Virus record (IMG/VR): IMGVR_UViG_3300042864_000586
Span: 1-35,173 of that record
Reading direction: 5' to 3' (one strand)
Source of the DNA: a virus
DNA: 35,173 nucleotides
The notes under the pieces are model-generated. The model ran no database searches. It was not told where the DNA came from and saw nothing but the letters and a program-made list of their open reading frames with translations. Positions 22,798 through 29,930 of this stretch are shown here, piece after piece. The position numbers were made by a program, and so were the translations under genes. Every line of letters begins with the position of its first letter. The stretch's first letter is position 1.

Positions 22798-22909
22798 ACC
22801 TTACAAGGTATTTTCAATGGAGGTAGATCACGAAGAATGGCATGGTCAATTAGAACCAGGTAGATATACTAAATCAGGAATCTTAATCATTAAGCAAAAT
22901 GGAAACTAA
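22676..22909 (+). CDS. Single-pass membrane protein with soluble C-terminal part
   Basis: 77 aa. Transmembrane segment IYLIVILSAFYLVTILYL (about 8-25), then a short ordered domain (YKPYKVFSMEVDHEEWHGQLEPGRYTKSGILIIKQNGN). Coupled to the upstream 54-aa gene by TAATG. Ends with the stop/start junction AATGGAAACTAA, where the next gene begins. An alternative start six bases later (MKNLKIYL) is possible. Function unknown. Confidence 0.6.
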   Translation: MTMKNLKIYLIVILSAFYLVTILYLSTQSTMMNTQTHLEYKPYKVFSMEVDHEEWHGQLEPGRYTKSGILIIKQNGN

Positions 22910-23528
22910 ATTAGATAAATCAAGATGTAAGATTAGGATTTGCAAGTTCAATGATATTCGACACATTTTTGAGGAGTTCCATTATAAAAAAGCACACATG
23001 GGAGGAGGTATTAGTATATGCTTTGCAATGTTTATGGATGACAATCTTGTTGGTGGAAGTGTTTTAGGTAAACCAAGACATGAAAAAAAATATCATAATT
23101 GCATTGACATTAGAAGAATGGCTTGTTTAGATAGTTCTCCTTGTAATAGTGAAAGTTATTTTTTAGGTCAAATTATAAAATGGATTACTTGTAATACTGA
23201 TTACGACAATGTTTTATCTTACAGCGATATGACTGTTGGTCATTCAGGCACTATTTATAAGGCATCAAATTTTAAAGAAATAGGATTAACAAGTCCAACA
23301 AAATATGTAGAATGGTTAGGTAAGATTTACCATCCTAGAAGTTTATCTATTGATAGAGATTATTCTTATAGAATGAGAGAAGCAGTAGAAAAAGGAGAAG
23401 CATTAATTAAAGTTGGTTTACCTAAAAGAATTTGGTTATATACAATCAATAAAAACAAAAGAAATAAAAAATGTGTAATGGAGAGTTATAACAAAAACTT
23501 TTCTTATGGAACTTTATTTGAATCTTAA
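22899..23528 (+). CDS. Mom-like DNA-modification GNAT-type enzyme
   Basis: 209 aa. The pattern FHYKKAHMGGGISICFAMFMDDNLVGGSVLGKP (27-59), DIRRMACLDSSPCNSESYFLG (70-90) and LSYSDMTVGHSGTIYKASNF (106-125) is that of the phage Mu Mom family, which transfers a carbamoylmethyl group to adenine in phage DNA. Mu residues R101, S114, D139 and Y149 have exact counterparts in spacing here: R73 and S86 (13 apart), D110 and Y120 (10 apart). Modification protects DNA from restriction enzymes. It overlaps the upstream gene by 11 bases. Confidence 0.8.
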   Translation: METKLDKSRCKIRICKFNDIRHIFEEFHYKKAHMGGGISICFAMFMDDNLVGGSVLGKPRHEKKYHNCIDIRRMACLDSSPCNSESYFLGQIIKWITCNTDYDNVLSYSDMTVGHSGTIYKASNFKEIGLTSPTKYVEWLGKIYHPRSLSIDRDYSYRMREAVEKGEALIKVGLPKRIWLYTINKNKRNKKCVMESYNKNFSYGTLFES

Positions 23529-23539
23529 ATAACAATAAA

Positions 23540-23677
23540 ATGGAAACTAAATATTGTCAAGGTAAGTCTAAGGACAAGCACGATGCTACAGAGTTAATGG
23601 CATTTATTGGAGTAGTAGGAATGGGAATTTCTTTAATGATTTACTTTATATACATTTTAATCTTTTTAAACATTTAA
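23540..23677 (+). CDS. Small membrane protein (METK start)
   Basis: 45 aa: METKYCQGKSKDKHDATEL then one transmembrane segment (MAFIGVVGMGISLMIYFIYILIFLNI). The ATGGAAACTAAA start is shared with three other genes of this block. One base separates its stop from the next ATG. Function unknown. Confidence 0.6.
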   Translation: METKYCQGKSKDKHDATELMAFIGVVGMGISLMIYFIYILIFLNI

Positions 23678-23678
23678 C

Positions 23679-23912
23679 ATGGCCAAGCAAATATCAATTA
23701 AATACTATCGTGACCCTAAGTCACTTGAGTTAGCAGAAATAGACTACAACTCACTAAACTCTAATTACTATTCTAATAAAGGTAAGTTCACTAGACTTCT
23801 TGGTTCAATGGAAGATAGAATAGAAGCTTACTTGATGCGTAAAGGATGGGTAAAGATTAACTTAACAACTTTCAATAAGATAAAAGATACATTTGATGGA
23901 ACGCAAGTATAA
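23679..23912 (+). CDS. Small basic protein, unknown
   Basis: 77 aa: KYYRDPKSLELAEIDYNSLNSNYYSNKGKFTRLLGSMEDRIEAYLMRKGWVKINLTTFNKIKD. Helical with a basic centre (possible nucleic-acid contact). Overlaps the next gene by 17 bases. Family not recognised. Confidence 0.65.
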   Translation: MAKQISIKYYRDPKSLELAEIDYNSLNSNYYSNKGKFTRLLGSMEDRIEAYLMRKGWVKINLTTFNKIKDTFDGTQV

Positions 23913-24165
23913 AGGTCACTTTATTGACCACGATCCAAGATGTCCTTTATGCCATGTTGATAATAATATCCAAACTATCATTAGGTATGCAGTTAAGAGT
24001 GGTAATAAGTTAGCAATGGCTTGGACTTGTGACCATTGTAATGAGAAGATAGAAGTCCAGTTTAATAAAGGTGGATTCTATAGTTTAAGAAAGATTCGGT
24101 ACTACTATAAACGTAAAACAGATGCAAACAAGCAAACAAGAGGAGTATTATCAAATTGCTCTTGA
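23896..24165 (+). CDS. Zinc-ribbon-like protein
   Basis: 89 aa from ATG at 23896 (MERKYKGHF). Contains CPLC (about 16-19) and CDHC (about 45-48) separated by 25 residues, a zinc-ribbon spacing, with a basic C-terminal tail (KIRYYYKRKTDANKQ). It could bind DNA or RNA or be a structural zinc protein. Overlaps the next gene by 44 bases. Confidence 0.65.
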   Translation: MERKYKGHFIDHDPRCPLCHVDNNIQTIIRYAVKSGNKLAMAWTCDHCNEKIEVQFNKGGFYSLRKIRYYYKRKTDANKQTRGVLSNCS

Positions 24166-24364
24166 GTGGGCTAATAATTACCTATCAACAACTTCTACCA
24201 CATTGGATTTTAAGAGTTTTGATGGGCATATTATTCACGATACACATCATACCATTAAAGTTTGGGTTTATCGGTTAGAACACGCAAGAAATCGTGAAAA
24301 ACACGCAGCATTTATCAGAATAAAAAAGTTTAAAGATTTTATAACTATAGAAAATGGAAACTAA
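24122..24364 (+). CDS. Small protein, unknown
   Basis: 80 aa: MQTSKQEEYYQIALEWANNYLS then a beta-rich stretch (HIIHDTHHTIKVWVYRLEHARNREKHAAFIRIKKFKDFITIENGN). Overlaps the zinc-ribbon gene by 44 bases; an internal start is not apparent. Its end AATGGAAACTAA is also the start of the next gene. Confidence 0.6.
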   Translation: MQTSKQEEYYQIALEWANNYLSTTSTTLDFKSFDGHIIHDTHHTIKVWVYRLEHARNREKHAAFIRIKKFKDFITIENGN

Positions 24365-24566
24365 ACAAACGGCAGTAGAATGGCTACGACTTAAAATAAA
24401 AAATAAATTTGAAGTTTATGGTGATAAAGATGAATTTAAAGAAATGTTCGAGCAAGCCAAACAAATTGAGAAAGAGCAGATAATGGATGCATTTGTTAAC
24501 GGTGAGCATCAACAGGGATTTGAAAACGAATCAGAACAATATTACAATGAAACTTATGGAAACTAA
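24354..24566 (+). CDS. Small acidic phage protein (METKQTAVEWL type)
   Basis: 70 aa. METKQTAVEWLRLKIKNKF...FEQAKQIEKEQIMDAFVNGEHQQGFE...YYNETYGN is a pattern met repeatedly in phages and islands of Flavobacteriia and related groups, function unknown. The helical 'FEQAK..EKEQI.DA...G' part is diagnostic of the family. It overlaps neighbours at both ends through ATGGAAACTAA junctions. Confidence 0.7.
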   Translation: METKQTAVEWLRLKIKNKFEVYGDKDEFKEMFEQAKQIEKEQIMDAFVNGEHQQGFENESEQYYNETYGN

Positions 24567-25032
24567 ACAATTAGCACTAGGAGATTTCTTACAAGAAGTA
24601 TTATCTAAACTACACATGGCTATTAAAGATGAAGAACTTTTAGCTTCACTTAATGAAACAAAATTAACAGCAACACAAGGTTTAGAATTAATTTACCCTA
24701 TTGATAAGAAAGTAGAATTACCAGTAATACCCAAAGTAAATGCTCAAGAGATTCTTAATGAGGTAAACATTAAAGAAGAACAATTTGAGAAGTTTTGGGA
24801 GATGTACAATAAGAAAACAGGAAGAACTAAAGCACAACCTAGATTCTTAAAGTTAACACTTAAAGAAATAGATGCTATATTTGCAACCCTTCCTTATTAC
24901 CTAAAGTTTACTCCCGATATTAAGTTTAGGAAAGATCCTTTTACTTACTTAAATCAAAGAGTATGGGAAGATGAAGTTTATATGCCAAGAAAGATTGAAA
25001 GCCCACAAACTGCTAGTGCATTTAAGTTTTAA
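24556..25032 (+). CDS. Replisome-organiser/helicase-loader-like protein
   Basis: 158 aa from ATG at 24556 (METKQLALGDF). The C-terminal 75 residues, FEKFWEMYNKKTGRTKAQPRFLKLTLKEIDAIFATLPYYLKFTPDIKFRKDPFTYLNQRVWEDEV, are the same type of module found at the end of phage replication initiators and helicase loaders ('FW..Y..K.GK..A...W..L........P.Y...TPD..FRK.P.TYLN...WEDE'). It stands directly before dnaB. The expected role is loading the helicase at the origin. The N-terminal half lacks a recognisable DNA-binding domain, so origin recognition could need another protein. Confidence 0.7.
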   Translation: METKQLALGDFLQEVLSKLHMAIKDEELLASLNETKLTATQGLELIYPIDKKVELPVIPKVNAQEILNEVNIKEEQFEKFWEMYNKKTGRTKAQPRFLKLTLKEIDAIFATLPYYLKFTPDIKFRKDPFTYLNQRVWEDEVYMPRKIESPQTASAFKF

Positions 25033-25137
25033 TAACAAAACAAATTTAAAGGCATAGATTTAATAGAAAAAATTTATTTTAAAGATATAGCTTTAAATAA
25101 ACAATAATATTACATTTTAAATGCGTCTATTCAACTT

Positions 25138-26496
25138 ATGAAATCAAACCAAACAATATCACTAACTGATTTAGATTCCGAACAGGAACTAATAGCAGTT
25201 CTTTGCAACTATCCATCTTACACAAAAGAAGTTCAAAAGATAATTAAGCCTGATGTATTCCACTTTGAGTCAACACGCAACGTTTATTTGACTTGTGTTG
25301 AGTTATTTTCAGAGAAAGGTACATTTACCTTATCAGATGTAATATTAAGGCTTAAATCAAAGGGAAGTAAAGACTGGGCATCTGTGATGACTGCACAATC
25401 TACTAAGTCACCACTTAATGCAGGAGAGTTATTGATTTGGTTAGCAGAATTAAAAGGTAAAAGAGATTTATTAACATTATCTAAAGAGATAACCTCTGAC
25501 TTAGTTAATGGAGTGGATTACTTTAGCCTGCTTGATAAGATCAATAATACTATCAGCAATGAAATAGTAAAGGACAATAGCGAAGAAGTAGTATCAATGA
25601 AAGATGCTTTACTTTCAGCAGTTAACAACTTGGGTGATGTAATGACTAATGGTAACTTATCAGGAGTTCCTACAGGATACCCTAAGTTAGATGAGATTAC
25701 AGGAGGTTGGTTAAAGGGTAATGTTATATTGTTTGCTGCAAGACCAGGACAAGGGAAAACCATTACATTGCTTGAACACGCAAGATGTGCAGCAGAACTT
25801 AACTACAATGTATTGTTTCTTTCCTTAGAAATGCCTGTAATGTCTTTAATATACCGAATGATTTCAGGACAATTAGATAACCCTACACCATACTCTAAGA
25901 TTAAGACTGGAAGGATAAGCATTGACCAATTTACAAGTGTACAATCAGAAGCAGTAACAAGATTAGAAAAGCTACCAATAACTTGGTATGATGGGGCTAA
26001 TAGAGATATAAACTACCTATCTAATATGATACAAAAGATAGTTAGAGAGAAGAATATTAAGATGGTCATGATTGACTACTTGCAACTAATGACAGATAGC
26101 ACAATTAATGCTTCTAATGAGGTTGCAATGGTAGGAACTGTCGCCGATAAGATACAGTCTTTAGCTAAGAAGTTGAACATACCCTTTGTATGTGCAGCAC
26201 AACTTAACAGAGCATCCGAAGGAAGAAGTAGTCATAGACCTAAGCTTTCTGACCTACGATCATCAGGAAAGATAGAGCAAATGGCATCTGTAGTAGTGGG
26301 ATTGTACCGAGAAGATTATTATGCTTATGAGGAGGCAAGAGAAAACAACAATCCCAATGTTACATTTAACAATAAGCTAGAGTATATCTTCTTAAAGAAC
26401 CGAGATGGTAATACTGCTACCCATGATATGTATGTGGATGTAGCAACCTCAAGAATAAGTGAACAAGATATTTTTAACAGAAAAAGTATCTTTTAA
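25138..26496 (+). CDS. dnaB: Replicative DNA helicase, DnaB family
   Basis: 452 aa, the full family length. N-terminal collar domain (LDSEQELIAVLCNYPSY, ILRLKSKG) then RecA-like motor: Walker A ARPGQGKT (201-208), LFLSLEMPVMSL (226-237), Walker B MVMIDYLQLM (309-318, D313), AQLNRASEGR (354-363) and LRSSGKIEQMASVVVGLYRED (373-393), the arginine-finger region. It unwinds the fork for host polymerase, since no phage polymerase is seen. A six-codon open frame (25121-25141) ends on its start codon (ATGA). Confidence 0.95.
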   Translation: MKSNQTISLTDLDSEQELIAVLCNYPSYTKEVQKIIKPDVFHFESTRNVYLTCVELFSEKGTFTLSDVILRLKSKGSKDWASVMTAQSTKSPLNAGELLIWLAELKGKRDLLTLSKEITSDLVNGVDYFSLLDKINNTISNEIVKDNSEEVVSMKDALLSAVNNLGDVMTNGNLSGVPTGYPKLDEITGGWLKGNVILFAARPGQGKTITLLEHARCAAELNYNVLFLSLEMPVMSLIYRMISGQLDNPTPYSKIKTGRISIDQFTSVQSEAVTRLEKLPITWYDGANRDINYLSNMIQKIVREKNIKMVMIDYLQLMTDSTINASNEVAMVGTVADKIQSLAKKLNIPFVCAAQLNRASEGRSSHRPKLSDLRSSGKIEQMASVVVGLYREDYYAYEEARENNNPNVTFNNKLEYIFLKNRDGNTATHDMYVDVATSRISEQDIFNRKSIF

Positions 26497-26529
26497 GATA
26501 GTAAAATTTGATTTCATAATGTTTAGTAG

Positions 26530-26566
26530 AATACCCATTGACTTTGTTGGTGGGTATTTTTGTTTT
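26530..26566 (+). terminator. Terminator of the rightward operon
   Basis: AATACCCA (26530-26537) pairs with TGGGTATT (26551-26558), a perfect 8-bp stem with 13-base loop, followed by TTTTGTTTT. It lies 34 bases after the dnaB stop. Confidence 0.85.
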
Positions 26567-26572
26567 AAAAGT

Positions 26573-26594
26573 AAAAAGGGGACAATTGCCCCCC
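26573..26594 (-). terminator. Terminator of the leftward operon
   Basis: Minus strand: GGGG(GG) (26594-26589) pairs with CCCC (26581-26578) around CAATTG, followed by TTTTT (26577-26573). It lies about 55 bases past the metallophosphoesterase stop, beside the opposite-strand terminator. Confidence 0.75.
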
Positions 26595-26649
26595 ATTTAC
26601 CGAAACCTAACCCAAACAAACATACATGAAAACGTATGCTACGAAGGTA

Positions 26650-27843
26650 CTATAATTTCTTGTTCAAATCAAAATAGTAATCTGTGTGTGAGATTTCTCC
26701 ACTAAACTTAGGGATAACCTCTATTGAATACCCGGAATAACAATCCCCAAAATTATGTTGCACCCAAGCAGAAGGAGGGGCAAAACTCATATAATTACGA
26801 TAGTCAAACTTCTTAGTTCTTGAGTAACCGATACGGTGCAAATCACCTTTCTCTAAGTGGATAAAAGGAGTGTCAATCTCGTAATGGTCTATGTAATCGT
26901 TTATGAAAGAAGTAGCCTTGTCATTTAACTCAAAAGGCAAACCCTTAAACATATACTGGGAATCTTTACCATGAGTAAGGATATAAGTGTGCATTCCGTA
27001 TTTAAAATGCTCCATAAATCTTTCTAAGATGTAAAACTTAACTGAATCTTCTCCATAAGTTCTATTAAGAAGCATTTGTATGGTCATGTTAGCAATAGAA
27101 GCAAACGATCCTGAATGGTTATCATTAGCTACGTTTCTTACTAATACTTCATTAGCAATACCTGCTCTGACACAATTCTCAATTAATGTTAGCTTACCTT
27201 CTACAAAAGTCTTGAATGCTTCTTGGTTACTCATGTTCTGCTCAAGCTTGTGGCCTCCACGAGTAGTCAAACCATCCCATCCATCAAGTCCATCTCCTAA
27301 GTCATCTATAATAAGCAAATCAAATCTACCATTAGCGGTATATTCCTTGAGAATAGAATTATAAACTTTATCAAGATTTGACTTAAAGACTTCGGCATTG
27401 TACTCGTATGAGAATAGTGATTTATTATTAGGATTAGGGTCTAAGCCAACGTGCATATCACTTAGTGTTGCCTTAATTGCTTTAGGAGTTGGTGTTTCTA
27501 CCTTCTCAATAGTTCTTAAAGTTTCAGGATTATAACCTTCGACAATCTTTGCTATTTCATCAAAGTAGTTAATCTCTTGCTTATCTCCTTTAACGTGTAC
27601 AGAGATATGTTTAGATTTCAACCAGTAAGAAGATACATTGTCAATAGGGAATCCCATTGTTGAGGCTTCAGAATCAAGAGCAGTATGATCCATCTTCTTT
27701 TCGTATCTACTCATAGACTTACGAATGTTTTCAGATGAATGTTCTGTGCCTTGAGTTACTCTACGAGAAGCCTCGTGTCTACTAACTCCTTCTGATCGGT
27801 GCATATTAATTGCATCAATCACTAATTCTTTCCATGTTTTCAT
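26650..27843 (-). CDS. Metallophosphoesterase-type protein with N-terminal helical domain
   Basis: 397 aa. Calcineurin-like metal motifs in order: SDMHVG (D129, H131), LGDGLDG (G183 D184, D187), ANDNHSG (N242 H243), LTHGKD (H291) and GDLHR (H336), that is D-x-H, GDxxD, NH, H, H. The N-terminal 70 residues are basic and helical (HEASRRVTQGTEHSSENIRKSMSRYEKK) and could bind DNA. Related proteins in phages of this host group are annotated as metallophosphoesterases; substrate (DNA ends or nucleotides) is not shown. It is the last gene of the leftward operon, after the lysis genes. Overlaps the spanin gene by four bases (ATGA). Confidence 0.8.
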   Translation of the reverse strand: MKTWKELVIDAINMHRSEGVSRHEASRRVTQGTEHSSENIRKSMSRYEKKMDHTALDSEASTMGFPIDNVSSYWLKSKHISVHVKGDKQEINYFDEIAKIVEGYNPETLRTIEKVETPTPKAIKATLSDMHVGLDPNPNNKSLFSYEYNAEVFKSNLDKVYNSILKEYTANGRFDLLIIDDLGDGLDGWDGLTTRGGHKLEQNMSNQEAFKTFVEGKLTLIENCVRAGIANEVLVRNVANDNHSGSFASIANMTIQMLLNRTYGEDSVKFYILERFMEHFKYGMHTYILTHGKDSQYMFKGLPFELNDKATSFINDYIDHYEIDTPFIHLEKGDLHRIGYSRTKKFDYRNYMSFAPPSAWVQHNFGDCYSGYSIEVIPKFSGEISHTDYYFDLNKKL

Positions 27844-28301
27844 TTAAATGGGTTTATGAACTTAAAGTAGAAGTACAATAAGATAATTAAGCTTTCAATA
27901 AAGATTGTAATTATTGCCCAAGAAGGAACTACATTAGTTCTGATGAATATCTTCTCGGTTTCTACATTTTTATTGACCAATGACTTATACTTAGATTCGT
28001 ACACAGATTGAATTGAATCAATGTTGACTGTGGCTTGAATCTTGCCATTTAAAGACCTAATTATAACCTTGCCTTGTGGTATTACTAATTTGCTATAAAA
28101 GTTGCTTAGAATGCCCGAAGAATCGCAAGGATTGTCTATTACAAGTGTATCTATAACTTGCTTATACCTTTCAACTATCTTTATATCTCTGATAGTATCG
28201 TGAACCGTTACTGCTGAAGTAGAAGTAGTTCTTTTAATTGGCTTGCAAGATAAAGCTAAACATATCGGGATAATTCCGAATAATATTGTTAAGTTTTTCA
28301 T
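27840..28301 (-). CDS. Candidate unimolecular spanin
   Basis: 153 aa. The N-terminus is a lipoprotein signal with lipobox LALSC (cysteine C19), the middle is a periplasm-type segment (Thr/Ser-rich, then helical-beta VHDTIRDIKIVERYKQVI and VNIDSIQSVYESKYK), and the C-terminus has one transmembrane segment (about 126-148) ending in a short basic tail. A protein anchored in the outer membrane by its lipid and in the inner membrane by a C-terminal helix is the known architecture of u-spanins (phage T1 gp11). It lies next to the lysozyme. No coiled coil is plain. Confidence 0.72.
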   Translation of the reverse strand: MKNLTILFGIIPICLALSCKPIKRTTSTSAVTVHDTIRDIKIVERYKQVIDTLVIDNPCDSSGILSNFYSKLVIPQGKVIIRSLNGKIQATVNIDSIQSVYESKYKSLVNKNVETEKIFIRTNVVPSWAIITIFIESLIILLYFYFKFINPFK

Positions 28302-28320
28302 GTTGTTTGTGATTAGTTGT

Positions 28321-28776
28321 TTAAGAGAAGTATAAGTCTGCCTCCTCTTGCCTTCTTTTGGTTAATCCTGCAAGAACCTTGCCTCCTCCCCTATTCCATT
28401 TAAGGAACTCGTTACGAATTGTAACGTCTTGAGGGTTCTTATTAAGTTTCTTGAGTAGGGTAGAAGTCTTTAATGCGTTATTGCCACAATTATAAACAAA
28501 CGAGCATAAAGCATCAAACTGGTTCTGATTGATTGTATCTACGCAGTAAGAATCTACTGCTTTCTCAAAGGGAACTAAAAGAGCCATCAGTAGTTCTGTG
28601 GCTCGTTCCTTAGTGATTGGTGTATCCGTTAACTTAACTTTAGTTCCGTTCTCGTAGTAGGTCGAACCAAAACCGATTGTAGGCACAGAACTTGGGCATA
28701 AATAAGGTTTAGCTTTAAACCCTTCATACTTCTTAATTAACTCTAATCCTTTGCTACTTATCTTGGTTACTTTCAT
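28321..28776 (-). CDS. Endolysin, GH24 lysozyme
   Basis: 151 aa. Catalytic triad of the E-8aa-(D/C)-5aa-T type: E18, C27 and T33 within LIKKYEGFKAKPYLCPSSVPTIGFG, cysteine replacing the aspartate of T4 lysozyme as in P22/lambdoid relatives. The rest fits the family (NQNQFDALCSFVYNCGNNAL, WNRGGGKVLAGLTKRRQEEADLY). It cleaves peptidoglycan. There is no signal peptide or SAR domain at the N-terminus, so export needs a holin; the adjacent 98-aa membrane protein is the candidate. Confidence 0.93.
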   Translation of the reverse strand: MKVTKISSKGLELIKKYEGFKAKPYLCPSSVPTIGFGSTYYENGTKVKLTDTPITKERATELLMALLVPFEKAVDSYCVDTINQNQFDALCSFVYNCGNNALKTSTLLKKLNKNPQDVTIRNEFLKWNRGGGKVLAGLTKRRQEEADLYFS

Positions 28777-29050
28777 TAGTAATACCTAATTTAGTACGCA
28801 GTTCAATATTCTCGGCTCTTAATGTGTGAACCTCTTTAGTTAAATCTTCAATCTTTTGTTTCAATTCAGCAACCTCCTCTTTCATTTCCTTAGCAGTTAC
28901 CTTCCACATCTCAATGATCTCTTTAGTGTTAGCTATTTCATTAGTATCTATCTCTACATCCTCCCTCTTTTTGCCTACGAGCCAACCAAATATGCCAGTA
29001 AGTGCTGAAATAATAGTTGGAAAGATTACATTCTCAAAATCAAAGTTCAT
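28754..29050 (-). CDS. Candidate holin: one membrane helix plus coiled coil
   Basis: 98 aa. N-terminal MNFDFENVIFPTIISALTGIFGWLVGKKRED has one transmembrane segment (about 8-26) followed by a long charged coiled coil (about 45-90, TAKEMKEEVAELKQKIEDLTKEVHTLRAENIELRTKL). Membrane-plus-coil proteins occur beside endolysins in several phage groups and have been proposed as holins. It overlaps the lysozyme gene by 23 bases. Function is inferred from position; a tail or anchoring protein is an alternative. Confidence 0.5.
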   Translation of the reverse strand: MNFDFENVIFPTIISALTGIFGWLVGKKREDVEIDTNEIANTKEIIEMWKVTAKEMKEEVAELKQKIEDLTKEVHTLRAENIELRTKLGITNESNQDK

Positions 29051-29454
29051 TATCCTTCAGTAGTTAATGGTGGAACACTTGTTTCATCATCAGCTATTGC
29101 TTCTTCAATAATTTCTTCTGTAGTTTGGTAATCAACTTCCGTAGGAGTAGCCAACTTCTCTTTAGTTTGTAGTTGTGCTTGCTCATCAACCATATACACA
29201 GGAGAGTCATCAATTGTAACTTTTTCTACTTTAACAATATATTGTAAGATAAGGTCATCATTCGTACCCCACTTTGAAACTATATCTTCAGGGATAGTCA
29301 AGTTCTTTGCGTACATCATTTGACCATCAAAGGTCTTGTACTCAAGGAAACAGTTCTGACTTGCCCCATAAAGAACATAAAACAAACGAACGTGCAAACG
29401 AGTTGCTATTGTTCCGAATGCTTCAATTGGCTTAATACGAATGATGTATTCCAT
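29050..29454 (-). CDS. Protein of unknown function, upstream of lysis genes
   Basis: 134 aa. Beta-rich N-terminal part (YIIRIKPIEAFGTIATRLHVRLFYVLYG) and an acidic, disordered-looking C-terminus (TTEEIIEEAIADDETSVPPLTTEG). Stop and next ATG share a base (TAATG at 29048-29052). The regular beta N-terminus is compatible with a minor structural or assembly protein. No recognised family. Confidence 0.7.
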   Translation of the reverse strand: MEYIIRIKPIEAFGTIATRLHVRLFYVLYGASQNCFLEYKTFDGQMMYAKNLTIPEDIVSKWGTNDDLILQYIVKVEKVTIDDSPVYMVDEQAQLQTKEKLATPTEVDYQTTEEIIEEAIADDETSVPPLTTEG

Positions 29455-29457
29455 ATC

Positions 29458-29868
29458 TTATAATTCTATTTCTTCTTCTAAATCTTCTTTAAAATCTACT
29501 CCTGTAACCCACCCTTTCAAGAAAGTATAAACTTCTAATTCTTCAGGGTTTGTAATTAAAATAGGAGTATAATCAAACTCTTTATCAGCTAATTCTTTTG
29601 CTGCTTTATTTAACTTAGGTAAGTTCTCTTGAGTGTAAGCATAATTACCATCTTCTTCAATAATAACCTTTCCCTTCTTCTCTCCTTCACTAACAACCAT
29701 TGCGTACTCTAATCTCAAAGCATCTCTCAACTCGGTGTACTCATCTAAATAAGGTTGTAATTTCTCACGAATCTTATTTAACTTGATTTGACCTTTAGTT
29801 TCCTTGTTGTAAATGTTAGCAGCACAATAAGCAGCAACCATATACAAGTCTTTGTACGTTTTCTTCAT
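29458..29868 (-). CDS. Protein of unknown function, first gene of the lysis operon
   Basis: 136 aa from ATG at 29868 (MKKTYKDLYMVAAYCAANIYN), chosen because its leader (AAACAAACAAATCAAA) matches the A-rich leaders of genes behind other promoters here; a longer form starts at 29910. It is mostly helical and charged with a C-terminal EEEIEL. No known family. It follows its own promoter and is separated by 3 bases from the next gene. Confidence 0.7.
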   Translation of the reverse strand: MKKTYKDLYMVAAYCAANIYNKETKGQIKLNKIREKLQPYLDEYTELRDALRLEYAMVVSEGEKKGKVIIEEDGNYAYTQENLPKLNKAAKELADKEFDYTPILITNPEELEVYTFLKGWVTGVDFKEDLEEEIEL

Positions 29869-29930
29869 TTTGATTTGTTTGTTTATTAGTTTTCTATAAG
29901 AATCAACCATATATTATAATGATTACAAGA

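Noticed and set aside
25089-25117. Possible promoter directly before dnaB (TACATTTT at 25110-25117)
   Set aside because: Seven of eight -7 positions match, but no TTG lies at the right distance.
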